A DNA stretch of 64,000 nucleotides from Kalaharituber pfeilii (Eukaryota; Ascomycota; Pezizomycetes; Pezizales; Pezizaceae), in NCBI GenBank assembly GCA_015179045.1, contig WHUZ01000053.1, positions 248,001-312,000 of the forward strand. Direction: 5' to 3'. This document shows, one piece after another, positions 32,546-44,268 of the stretch (positions are counted from its first letter, which is position 1; each line of letters begins with the position of its first letter). The notes below the pieces were generated by a model, which ran no database searches, was not told where the DNA came from, and was given only the letters and a program-made list of their open reading frames with translations. The position numbers and the translations under genes are program-made.

Positions 32546-35268
32546 ATGGCACAACCAGGTCACTCGTATGCTATCTTTGACCCCCCACACGACCAGATTC
32601 AAGCAAGAGACTCCGCCGAGATTTGAACAGCGCTAACTGTGGGGTAACATACAGCATCAACGTGAACGACCCAGGGCTAATCACCCTGGTGAACAAGCTT
32701 CAAGACGTTTTTGCGACTGTCGGAGTACGCTTTCCAGAGCTGAGGGAATGGAATGAGCTTGAGTGCCAGCGCGCTAATGCTAAATTATAGGTACAACCAA
32801 ACATAGATTTACCCCAGATTGCTGTGGTGGGATCGCAGTCTAGTGGAAAGAGTTCTGTGCTTGAAAATATCGTTGGTCGAGATTTGTATGTTCATGTTGC
32901 CAAATAGTCAGGAGGCAAATGCTGACAATGAAGTAGCCTTCCACGAGGTACCGGTATAGTTACAAGGCGTCCTCTGGTTAGCTTCCGCCGCTACCCCTTT
33001 TCCCCTATAGCTCTACCGTCTAATACTATTTTCACTTAGATTCTGCAACTCATCAACCGCCCCACCCCAAGCCGACCGAATGGCGTTGTCAAAGAGGAGG
33101 TCGATAAGTCCGGCGACTCGGCAGCAAATGCTGAAGAGTGGGGTGAATTCGGGCACATCCCAGGGCAGAAGTTCTACGACTTTACCAAAATTCGGGAGGA
33201 AATCGTAAAAGATACCGAGGCCAAGACAGGGAAGAATGCTGGCATTTCACCGAATCCTATCACGCTGCGCATATTCTCACCAAATGTCCTTACACTCACT
33301 CTGGTTGACTTGCCCGGCTTGACAAAGGTCCCGGTCGGAGATCAACCGAAGGATATTGAGAAGCAAATTAGAGACATGGTCCTCAGATATATTCAGAAGC
33401 CAAATTCGATTATCTTGGCTGTCACTGCGGCCAATACTGATTTGGCTAACTCGGATGGTTTGAAGCTTGCTCGAGAAGTTGACCCAGAAGGTATGATAGT
33501 GTAATTACGGTTATATGAATGTTATCTGTACTGATGTTCAGATAGGTCAACGAACCATTGGTGTTCTAACAAAGATCGATTTGATGGATGAGGGTACAGA
33601 CGTTGTCGATATTCTTGCCGGGAGAATCATCCCTCTACGGCTTGGATACGTCCCTGTTGTCAACCGAGGGCAAAGGGATATCGATAACAAGAAGGCCATT
33701 TCAGCTGCGTTGGAGCATGAGAAGAACTTCTTTGAGTCGCACAGAGCTTACCGGAATAAACATGCATACTGCGGTACCCCATATTTGGCACGCAAGCTTA
33801 ATATGGTAAGTGTATTCGGATTTAAAGCTAGCCTTTTGGTGCCTTTACTGACACCGGGGCAAGATATTAATGATGCACATCAAACAAACACTCCCTGAAA
33901 TTAAAGCCCGTATCTCTTCATCATTACAAAAATACACCGTAGAGCTCCAGCAGCTTGGTGATTCTCTCCTTGGAAATTCTGCAAATATCGTCCTTAACAT
34001 CATAACGGAATTTGCAAACGAATACCGAACGGTGCTTGAAGGTAATAGCCAGGAGCTCTCCAGTACCGAGCTCTCTGGAGGTGCTAGAATTAGCTTTGTG
34101 TTCCACGAGTTATATGCAAATGGTGTTAAGGCCGTCGACCCTTTCGAGCAAATCAAGGATATTGATATTAGAACTATTCTATACAACTCGTCAGGGTCAG
34201 CGCCGGCGCTGTTTGTTGGCACGACAGCGTTCGAACTCATCGTTAAGCAGCAGATCAAGAGGCTAGAGGAACCAAGTTTAAAGTGTGTCAGCTTAGTATA
34301 TGATGAGCTGGTTAGGATTTTGACACAGTTACTTCAGAAGCAGGTAGGCAAGATAAAATCCATATATGTTCGGGCGTTTCGCTGACTTTACGGACCTAGC
34401 TCTTCCGAAGATACCCCGCCCTCAAGGAAAAGTTCCATGCCGTTGTCATCTCATTCTTCAAGAAGGCGATGCAGCCAACAAATAAGCTAGTCCAGGATCT
34501 CGTCGCAATGGAGTCCTGCTACATTAATACTGGACATCCCGATTTCCTCAATGGACACCGAGTATGCCCCTATTCCCACTCCTGGCCTTAGGTGGCCCAC
34601 TAGACTGTGTAGGCTTACCAAATTCCTCAACTCCACCACAGGCAATGGCAATCGTCACCGAGAAGCACAACTCAGCCAAGCCCGTCCAGGTTGATCCTAA
34701 GACCGGCAAGCCTCTTCCACCCCGAGTTGACTCCCCGAACCCCCCTGTGGAGGAGGAGAATAAAAGCTTCTTTGGCAGTTTTTGGGCGAGCAAAAATAAG
34801 AAGAAGATGGCGGCGATGGAACCCCCACCAGCTACTTTGAAGGCTTCTGGCACATTGAGTGAGAGGGAAGGGATGGAAGTTGAGGTCATCAGTATGACCC
34901 CATAAGAATCATGCCACATGACATTGATTGATAGGGCTAATGTGTAATGTGCAGAACTCCTTATCACTTCATACTACAATATTGTTAAGCGGACTATCAT
35001 CGATATGGTCCCGAAAGCTGTTATGCTCAACTTGGTGCAGTATGTCCCCTCCCCTTGTCATCTTGAATGAATGAAGTGTTCTGATACATTTGTGAACAGA
35101 TTTACCAAGGACGAAATGCAAAGAGAGCTTCTCGAGAACCTCTACAAGTCCGACCAACTTGACGACTTGCTTAGGGAAAGCGACTTCACAGTCCGACGGA
35201 GGAAGGAGTGTATGCAACAGGTTGAGGCACTGACGAAGGCGGCAGAGATTGTGAATACAGTGGCTTAA
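32546..35268 (+). CDS. VPS1: Dynamin-like GTPase Vps1
   Basis: Membrane-remodelling GTPase for vacuolar protein sorting, endosome-Golgi traffic, endocytosis and peroxisome fission. Eleven exons: 32546-32565, 32655-32724, 32791-32885, 32937-32976, 33040-33490, 33546-33805, 33864-34343, 34400-34561, 34642-34891, 34955-35039 and 35100-35268. They sum to 2082 nt, giving 693 residues (yeast 704). The N-terminus [20 protein letters not shown] matches the family. GTPase motifs: P-loop GSQSSGKS at residues 44-51, [14 protein letters not shown] as switch I, DLPGLTK as G3 and TKIDLMD as G4. The middle/stalk region includes [16 protein letters not shown] short Pro-rich insertion (about 85 residues, exon 9) precedes the GTPase effector domain ([20 protein letters not shown]). 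No pleckstrin homology domain, as expected for Vps1. The first exon is only 20 nt. Confidence 0.96.
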
Positions 35269-36635
35269 GGGTTGACGCGAGCCGTCCTATTGGTGTGTGG
35301 AACGGGCAGAGTGGTAGTAGGTGGTTCACTGGGGAGGGGAGATTTAAGCTAGAGATTAGATGATACAGTCAGTCTTGGTTTGTATGCGTGTTGGGCGGTC
35401 CATCTGCGCTTCTTCATTCTTCTTTTCATCGTGTTACGCACCTTTTAGTAGGGTTTTAAAAGATGGTTTGTCGTTTTGTGATTTTCATGTGATGGTTATG
35501 ATTCTCTCGCTTATGATTACTATGTGGTCATGGTTTTCTTTATAAGTTTTCAAAGATCTCAAGGCTGTCGATTGGAATTGAAGTAGGAATATTTAAAGCA
35601 ATTGTGTACTTGTGTTTGGTGAAGATGTGGTGAAAAACTGTGATGATGAACTTCATGTAACATGAAAAGAAAAATTATCTTGGTAGAGAGAAAGCTGAGG
35701 GAGCTACAGAAGGAGGTAGTGATGCAGATGTAGCTCCCATTATGCGCGGATATGATGCTTGTGTGGCTAGGAAGGTCTTCTTTTTTGATTTCACTCATCT
35801 ATTATTAGAGGCATTCAAATTTCTTTATTTATTTATTTTTTTTTATAAAAAAAAAGTTCTGCTTTTTCCAAATAGCGAAAATGCAAAACTTTGCATATCT
35901 CCTCAGAAAAAGGCAGAAAAAAGCTTGCCAGAAATGTGGTTTGAAATTCGGGTGTATATGTGCACAGGTAGAATTGCTTGCCAAGAGCTTCAAACCGCTA
36001 AGTAATTCTGGAATTTTCGGACTGCATAAACAAAAAAGAAAATTGACTGTGTGGTGTGCCAAAGTTTCCGGAGATTCCGGAAATTCCCATGTTGTTTGAA
36101 AAAAAGAGTTCTGTTCTTTTTTATTTTAACACTTGAAAACTCTTGATTATATAAAGATATTGGGGGAAAGTGCTCTCGTTCGCCAGACTTAATTGTTCTG
36201 AAAGTTTCGAGCCGCAAGTAGCGAGCGGTACGAAGTAGGAAATTGCAAATATTCAGGGTAAATGCTTATTTCTTGGCTTACAACCCCAAGAACATTTATA
36301 CTTATCCTGGAAATAATTATCAGAATAAATTTTCATGTAAATAATTTCTGTATTTGAACAATAAAAGAAAGAAAAAAGAGAGCCAGACATCACGCTACTC
36401 GGGAAGGAAGGGAAAAAAGGGAAAAAGTCACACAAGGAGAGCAAGTTTTGAAATTCCGTGTCAATCAAAATATGTCCAGAACACCTTGTGCTAGTCTAGT
36501 TCTCACTATGCTTTTAACTTCCGTTTCTTGCCCCATGAGCCCTGTCCATAATAAACAAGTACAAAGCCGAAGTCGTTTTGAAGCAACGAAAAAAAATTCC
36601 AAATCCACATATATCCCGTTCGCAGACTCAAATAA
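35269..36635. other. Convergent intergenic region, AT-rich
   Basis: 1.4 kb between VPS1 and the DNA ligase gene. Low-complexity A/T tracts (around 35820-35860), no coding or repeat structure recognised. Confidence 0.55.
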
Positions 36636-39600
36636 CTACATCGTCAACATATAAAACAAATCCCAATCCACCTTCCTCATTCTCCTTTCGCTCCCCTTCC
36701 TGCCCTTTGCGCATTCAGAATCCACATGTGCATCCAAGTCCCTCCTCATCTCCCCCCTCCAATCCGAATGCCTCACCACCCTCCAGTCAAAGACCTCCAT
36801 GCCTCTAACACCCTTTGCTAGGAGGTCCATTACGGCCTTCTTACTAGTTCTGGATGTGCGGGTGTCCAGTAGCAGAACAAACTTATTTGTGGGCACTTCA
36901 GGCGGGGATTGGGAGGTAGATTGGGAATTGGTGGTTGAGGGAAAGAAAGAGGGAAGTTCGTTGACAGAAAAGACGGCTGCGGGGCGGTGCAGAATGAGTT
37001 GCGCCAAGAGCGTGGGCTGTGCGAGGACGGAATCGATCAGGAAGATGGTGGAGCGGTAGAGGGGGGAGGGGTTTTGGGGGAGGCATTGAGGCGGAGAGGG
37101 GGATGGGAGTGGGTGGGTTATTAGTGAGGGTGTTGATTGTTGGAGGGGATTTGTAGGGGAGAGTGGTTGAAGGGGGGGCGTGAGAGGATGAGGGAAGAAG
37201 AGAAGGAAGCTGTTGGGGAGGGTAGGTCGTTGATGTGATTTGTGTTGATGGCGTCGTTTTCAGGGTTGGTGGCGGCGCCGGTGTGATCCAAATTTTCGTA
37301 AATGGGCGAGGAGAGGATCTTTGGAGGTGCATTATCAACATGCAGTTTTTCGTCTAGTTGTTTTGAGTTGATAACAGTAGCTGAAGATGAAGATAGTATC
37401 GGCGATGGAAGCTTCTGCTGGGACGCTGTTGTAGCCCTTCCAACTGGACTTCCTTCACCAGTCGTCGATCCCTGTGTTGTCTGATGTGTTCGTTGCGACG
37501 TCCCCTGCGAAGCTTCCGAGTCCGTATACCACCCACGAACAACCTCTCTCCTCTTCACTCGCCCTGTAATTCTTGCAGATGTTGTATTCACTTGCTCCGG
37601 CGCAGTCGCCCTCCTTTCCAATACCCTTCTCTTCAGTTCTCCAGCCCCACTCCTACTGTCTTCCTCCTCTCGATCTCCTCTCACCTTCCTCTTCATTGTA
37701 TCCCCCTCTTCCAGCCTCCTAATCCATCTTCTCTCCTCTTCCTCCTCCTGCACCGTGCTCCCAATCGGCTGCTTCATCGCTTCCGCTGCGAGTTCCTGTA
37801 ATTCCTCGAAGCCCAAAGCCTCCTTCCAGTCCCTGTCCCAGTGTATCTTCACCACCCTTGGCCAACGTAGAATGTAATAATCTGTGTCCGAAGGCCTGTC
37901 AAATCCCCCTCCAGTTACTTCGAAGACAAGGGGGGTTGTGAAGTAGACGTCGATTGGGGGAAGATTAGGTGCGATGTCAAGGTCGTAGTTTTCTGGATCG
38001 GTGTTTTTCTGTTGTCGCAGTAAGCATTTATGTACATGTTTGGGAATACAAATGGGTATTGAGAAACAGGTAATGAAATGTTTGAGTAAGGGGAAGTGAC
38101 TGCCTTGCTCACCTTATATTCCTTGGCAGCGAAATACGCCACTCTATTGAGCTGTTCTAGGTCCTGCCTCATGATACTATAACTCACATGAAAAACCACC
38201 TTAAAACTCGGCCTCATTCCCTATCACCACACAAACACAATCCCATATCAGCATCTTCATCACTCAGAAAACCTGCATGCGCAAAATTTCTTCTAGAGAG
38301 ACAAAAATCATACAAACCGTACTACAGCCTCCTTATTTACCAATGCCCCCGCAAAAAACGTCGTTAATCCACCACCTCCAATTCCCCTTGCTTTCCCTCT
38401 CTCCGGTTCGTACCCTCCTCCCACAATCGCAAAGTCCCCAGTATCACCCAAACCGTGAATGTAATCCTTCTTCAATTTTATCCATTCCACATTTCGCATG
38501 CCAAAGCCCAGATAAGGCGCCTCACACGGCTTGAGTATAAACCCTTCATAGCGCCGTGCGATGCCCTGTGCAAATTTCTCGCGGAGGTTCTCAAGGGCCA
38601 ACGGGGTGGAGAAGTCGATTTCGAAACGCTCCGCGAGCTCGACATAACCGGGGCGAGGATGGACTACGTTTGCGAGAATTGCGATACGACGGTCATAGGG
38701 ATAGACTAGGTAGGGCTGGGAGTCAAGTAGGAGAAGGTCATAGAAGATAATCATGAGATGCTGGTTCTTGAGATTGGGACTTCAACACCATGTATTGTTA
38801 GCATATATTCATGCACGTACCAATGGATGGAAAAAGTATACTACTCATCAGCTGAAGTACCAAGGAAAAATCCCGAGCGATTGACATGGGATCTAATGTT
38901 GTAGTATTCCAATATTCTCTTCTCCTATACTTCACAGTATCAGTCTTCTATTGATCAATCAAAAGGTCGCATTTTCAGTCCTACTCTCTCACAATATACC
39001 ATAAGCTCTCCCTCTAATATACACTGCTTCTTAAAGCCTCTTTCCTCTGGTTTCAGTATCTTTAAGGCTTCTCTGACCATACTGCATTTGGGGTGTCAGA
39101 TGCTACATGAACCCGAGCGTTTCGCTGCCTGCCATCACTCACCCATGAACGGCCGCACGACCTTGAGTCGAATCCCGTCCACTCTTGCTAAATATCTTGA
39201 TCCAGTCTTTTCCTTTAGAGAGGTCAATATGGACCTGGCAATACTCTAGACTCCTTCATGTGAACATCTCCAATCCCAACTTGGTGTAGGATAAACATAC
39301 CCCCATCATACTTCCTCTCCATTGACATTCTCGCCCCTTTCGCCATCACCGCTGCATTCTTACAACTCTGTAGCAAAATCACAATTTCCTTAGCTCAATA
39401 TTCTTTCCACTTCTTTTCATCTCTCTTCTAAGACAACTATTACCTACCCTCGCCTTCACAAACCCCACCTTCTTCACTCTCACCCCCACCTCCGGTCTCA
39501 CCAACTTTGCGGCCCCATCCAAGAGCGATTTAGCATCTTTCTCCGGTGGGCTCGGTGGGAACATCTTAAATAGCGGCGTTTCCAGTAACTCCACTGCTCT

Positions 39601-40260
39601 TCTCAAATCATTCTGAAACGCAAACAAATGCGGCAGCAGAAAATGATACACATACATCGTGAGTCTTTCCGGCAGAACCACTGGCAAATAATTCTTCAAT
39701 ATCGCACGAGTCAACCACTTACTCTCTCTTGAACTCAGTCTGAGGAATATCGGCCCCAGAATCTCATGCGCCTGTCGCCGAACTCGAGAATGGTTCCGCT
39801 TATTCTGAGATGAAAATGGTGACCGCCCAGCTAGCTCCTCCAATGCAATCTCAATCTCCTCGCACGTGACCTCCTCGCCCTCCGCAGGTGTGGGGTTCTC
39901 AGCCTGTTTCATGATCCGAAATACCATCTCACCTAAGTCTCCATCCGCTTCTCGTCGCCAATTGCTCAACTGCCGGTGCCGTGTCACGCCTAGACCTAGG
40001 CAGCGTGCAATGACTTTGACTAGGCTATCTTCGCGGAGGGCATAGACCCTGTCGCAGCGCAGTTCGGGGAACAAAAGTGAGAATAACGCAATTGGCTGAA
40101 AACGGGAGGAGCTGAACAGTGGCCGATGGTAGGTGAACCAGGAAGTGATCAAGCTCGTGTACTGTGTATGCAGCACAGAGGGCTTAGGTGGTGGAGATTT
40201 AATGGTGAGGTCGAAGAGGGGCTCGAGAAGATCGACGAGGTGGGCGAATTGGAAGCCCAT
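36636..40260 (-). CDS. ATP-dependent DNA ligase, DNA ligase IV-like, with a C-terminal frame break
   Basis: Nucleotidyltransferase of the ATP-dependent DNA ligase family, most like fungal ligases related to LIG4 but without visible BRCT repeats. Exons: 39448-40260, 39301-39367, 39143-39245, 38985-39081, 38845-38924, 38314-38779, 38113-38220 and one starting at 38008. Stopping at 37121 gives 2622 nt, 873 residues. An alpha-helical DNA-binding domain occupies residues 1-270. Motif I is ERKYDGE with the adenylated Lys near residue 290, then ILEGELMVY, motif III IIFYDLLLLD, motif IV YEGFILKP and motif V EWIKLKKDY. The OB domain has FEVTGGGFDRP and YYILRWPRVVKIHWDRDW. A low-complexity linker then hits stops at about 37121. 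A further conserved-looking segment on the same strand (37045-36636, LYRSTIFLIDSVLAQPTLLA to VRGMEVFDWRVVRHSDWRGE) lies in another frame with no good donor between. It is either a true frameshift, a C-run error or an atypical intron. Confidence 0.78.
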
Positions 40261-41436
40261 ATCTTGTCCACGGTTTCAATCTTGTTGCTCTTGCTTTTTC
40301 TAACTCGTTGCGTGAAATAGTTGGCCCTATGTCTAAACTGTATATTGCTCGGGAAATAGCCCACAAGATCTCTTCCTTTGATTTTTCTTTTTCCCCAGTC
40401 TTCTCTTCATGGGCTCTATTCACCCAATTCCTTCCTTTTCAAGGTATATCCTTCGTTCACCACCGCACGATTCAGATTCATCCAAACAAAGAATAGTGTT
40501 TCTGCCCCAAGCACTTGATTCCTGACCCAAATCCAGTAGCGCGCGTTGTTTGACAATGACAATGACAATGACACGAGTGCAACAGGAGTGCTGTCGCAAA
40601 CCCCCTGGTGGAAGGTTCGGGAAATGGCGGGGGGGGGTTAGCGTTGGTGGGCCACGGGCCGAAAGGAGAAATGGTAGCTGTTCTAATCGGGTAATGTGGA
40701 GATGGGGATAGAAGGAAGTGGGTCTTCTGACATGAGGGGAGATATGTACCCTCTTTCCTCGACTCCGTGGGGCAACCATCATCATTGCTACACAGTTCAA
40801 TAGACAAGGAAACCTCTGACCTGCTCCTGTACGATACTTCCCTTTTTTTCCTTGTCAGTGCGCACACTAGAGCATCTCTACCGCAGCTATGATATGAACC
40901 TTTATCTGGCTGGGGTCAACATCAGAGCTAGTGGAGATGTGGACTTAGGCTGGAGCTTAAACACATCGCGACGGTCCACCACCGGCACGTTGAGTTTGGG
41001 AAGCCCGGCTTTCCTTTCTATCATCAGCCTAGTCCGGTCCTTTTTCTAAGACCATCTCCGTTTCCTCGCCTTTGTCTGCTCCCCAAGTAAGACTGTACAC
41101 GGCATACATATCAATTCTGCAGAACCCGCCCGGCTGCACACGGATTTTTCACTCACTATTCTGGGGTTCGCTAACCCTTTTGTTTCCCCCGTACTTTTGC
41201 AAATCACTAGTCCGGGCAAATCACCCCTAATCCTCATTCCGTTTCCCATGGCTTCTGCCTTCCGCTTCCAAACACTAAACCCCCGCCGTTGTCCTTCCTT
41301 CTCATTCAGTATGATACATAAGAATTTAATTGGCGCAGTCAAGCTTCACAAATGTTTTATTTAGCCGTCCATTGTCATTCGTCATCCTCCCGGCACGGAG
41401 CCAGATCTACGTGCGTCTTCAAGCAAGTATGTAACA
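40261..41436. other. Upstream flank of ligase gene, no gene seen
   Basis: Contains a short hexanucleotide-like GACAAT repetition near 40552-40573 and otherwise unremarkable sequence. It leads into the repeat-rich block. Confidence 0.5.
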
Positions 41437-42042
41437 GAAAACCTTTTTTTTCCCCTGTTTTCATGACGCCACTGAGATTTTTCCCCTGTTCAAGTTTCGG
41501 ATGATCAACTAATACTATATTATTTAGTCTATTCATAATATTACATAGCATTGTACGCCAATGCAATAAATCCTTAATTCTACTCATTTATAGTGAAATA
41601 TGCAACCATTAAACCTTCAATATAGTTGCATATTCAATATATAGTTTCTAGTCACATATTTTTTTTCAAGTTCGCGATAAAATATGCTATTAGAATATTA
41701 TATTGAACTTTAATAATGCAATTAAGAAATAAGAACTTTATTTAATCTATTTTAATATTGTATTTCTATGTAATATTCTTGTATTATAAACTTGAAATAA
41801 AATATGCAACTAGATATATATAATATATGCGACAAGATATATTGTATTATATTTAAATATGCGACTACATTGAAGTTCAAAGGTTGCATATTTCACTAGA
41901 ATCAATGCCTTATTGTATTGAAATGTCATGATATGTAATATTATGAATAGATTAAATAAAATAGTATTAGTTGATCATCCGAAACTTGAACAGGGGAAAA
42001 ATCTCAGTGGCGTCATGAAAACAGGGGAAAAAAAAGGTTTTC
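41437..42042. mobile_element. Foldback / long-inverted-repeat element, ~0.6 kb
   Basis: Two arms in inverted orientation, about 41437-41610 and 41880-42042, can pair over most of their length. For example, CAAGTTTCGGATGATCAAC on the left is matched by GTTGATCATCCGAAACTTG on the right, and both arms carry the CCCCTGTTTTCATGACGCCA motif or its complement. The 270-bp loop is extremely AT-rich and itself contains several GTTGCATAT/ATATGCAAC pairs. No transposase and no clear target duplication visible. It could be a MITE or foldback transposon, or an inverted pair of solo copies. The arms also encode near-identical short peptides, which is simply due to the inversion. Confidence 0.75.
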
Positions 42043-43812
42043 TCCACACTGTGACGCATCATACACGCATTTACCACGCGATCCGATACGCGCAACACAT
42101 GCGCCGTGTTTATTTAGAATTTTCTACGAGTATGATATTGACACTTAGTCTCGTAACTAGACGCTGACTAAGCGGAGGTTCATGTTGGGTGTCGCCTCTC
42201 GAACTTCATGTGACTGCTGACTAAGTCTGGTTGGAAAATCTGTACTAGCCGAAAAAATAAGTACTGTATCCAGACAGGAGACCAATACATAATATGTACT
42301 ATGCAGTGTTCGGTATGAACTAGCATATTTTCGTATGCTTGCTGCAGATATCCATGAGAACTAGTCCAAATTTCATAATAGTGTCTCAATTTTATTAATG
42401 TTAGAAGTATCAGGACAGCTGACATAATGAATTTTGGCATCTTTAATTCTTTATACCCCTATGTGATTAATATTATAAGGACGGCAAGCAAAAAAGGTAA
42501 GTAAAGACTCAGTTATCATACTTAGTAAGGAAAATACTAATATTCTCATGGGTCCTGAAATAATCTCCTGAAAAAGAGCAGCTATTATGAAATTAAGGTA
42601 TTTGCACATACTGAATAGTATGAGCAAGCTTACTACTAATAAGAGCTATCTTTAAAAAATAATGAAGATACTGAAATCAATGTGTACTGAAATCGTGACT
42701 TGACAATACAGTTCTAAGAGCTTCATACATGTATGCTAAGTTAGCTACAAATCTTGAAGCTATGAGTAGTACAAATAAAAGTATCACTATCCGTACTAGA
42801 GGTAGTATACCGCTGTTTTTGTTTTTTACTACTATTATAGTGGGCAGCGTCAGCAACCACGAAAACGGCGTCCTGACAATTGGATACGTCCTATGTGTTA
42901 GTGCGTCCTGACGTCCTTCTAACTAGGCCCAGCGTCCGAACACCTCGCTTGCGAGGCCCGGCGTCTCTGCTTCACATATAATTCATATGCCGTCATGCTA
43001 CACAACATTTAACCTTGCATGTCCAGTTGCCTGTCAAGTGACAGATAACGTTATTAACGAGGCAAGTGACATTCCGCGTCGGATGTTTACGTCGGATGCC
43101 GATTTAGTCACATGCGCAGGCTCAATATCTCACGCGCATAATATCTAATATATCCTATATCTCATACGCGCGGAATATGCTCAATATACCGGTCAACATG
43201 CTCAATATACTCAATATCTGATGCGTACGGTCAATTTGCTTAATACTCTCAATATCCCCACATGGTGTATATCTCATGCGCGTGCTCAATGCGCTCGATA
43301 TGCTCAATTGACCCAATATGCCCCATATCTCATGTGCAGGCTCAATATGCTCGATATGCTCAATTGGTCCAATATGTCAGTATCTTTACGGCGGTCAATT
43401 ATCTCCATCTGGCAACATCGCAGTATGTATGAGGTGTTCGCTTAGGACATTACTGAATTGAGACGAAGTTTACATTGTTGTAGAAAGGGGCTCCAGTTGT
43501 TACAATCATCAGGCTGCTTGGGCCACTCCAGCCGCTAGAGGTTATGTTACACCGGTCAGCTAGAAATGGGATGATGCATCCAAACTGAGCATGATGAACT
43601 GTTAATCAGTACGCTTCTAGGTTGCCCGTTGACATTGTCGGAACTACCCCTCATGGTCTGAGTCAAGAAATTGCACAACGTGCCCACGCGCTGATTGAGA
43701 GTCATAGTATATGTGTTGATGCGGGTATCATAATGCAAACAAGTGTGGCAGAAGAGGATGGCCTGATACAGAATCCTATCAACAGACCCCTTTCCATGCT
43801 GCAAGATGCAGC
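42043..43812. other. Degenerate repeat-rich sequence
   Basis: AT-rich sequence without a supported gene. Between about 43100 and 43380 words such as CTCAATATGCTC, CATATCTCATGCGC and GATATGCTCAATTG recur in irregular order, a decayed short tandem array. A motif beginning AGTCTCGTAAC with GCTGACT just downstream (42147-42169) reappears at 48092-48114 and inverted at 49884-49906. Confidence 0.5.
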
Positions 43813-44035
43813 AGAGTGAGGTCAACCTTACAGGTACGACAGGTTCCTCTCGACGGCGAGAGATGAGGTGAATTTAATAGGCATGGCAGGCCTCCCTCGA
43901 CGGCGGGAGATGTGGCAGAAATGAGCTCAATTTAACACGTATGGCAGGTCTCCTCGACGGCACGCGATGAGGGAACATGAGCTCAATTCAACAGGTATTG
44001 CAAGGTCGCTCGAGGGCACAATCTGCGGCAGGATG
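43813..44035. repeat. Degenerate ~55-65-bp tandem repeat, about four units
   Basis: Successive units share the order GGCAGG(T/C)CTCCTCGACGGC, GCGATGAGG, then GAGCTCAATT(T/C)AACA. Units start near 43829, 43885, 43944 and 44000 and diverge by substitutions and small indels. Confidence 0.6.
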
Positions 44036-44268
44036 AGAACGTGCGGGAGCAGTAGCATGACAGATGATGGCATGAAATGGTGGAATGATGAAAGGGCACC
44101 TGTATATAGACCGGGATAGCTATTTATTAATGAATAAACAATTGGTTGTCAAACATGATATTATGGTGCAGTAGAATAAAATTTGTGCAATCATTCAGGT
44201 CATGCTGGGTGTATCAGTCTGTACGTGATAACGTAGGGTATATGAGTCTGTAGTTGATATCGCAGTGG

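Noticed and set aside
43100..43450. Regularly spaced CTCAATATGCTC words suggested a CRISPR-like array
   Set aside because: Spacing and unit sequence are irregular, spacers are not unique sequence, and the genome is eukaryotic; this is a decayed short tandem repeat.
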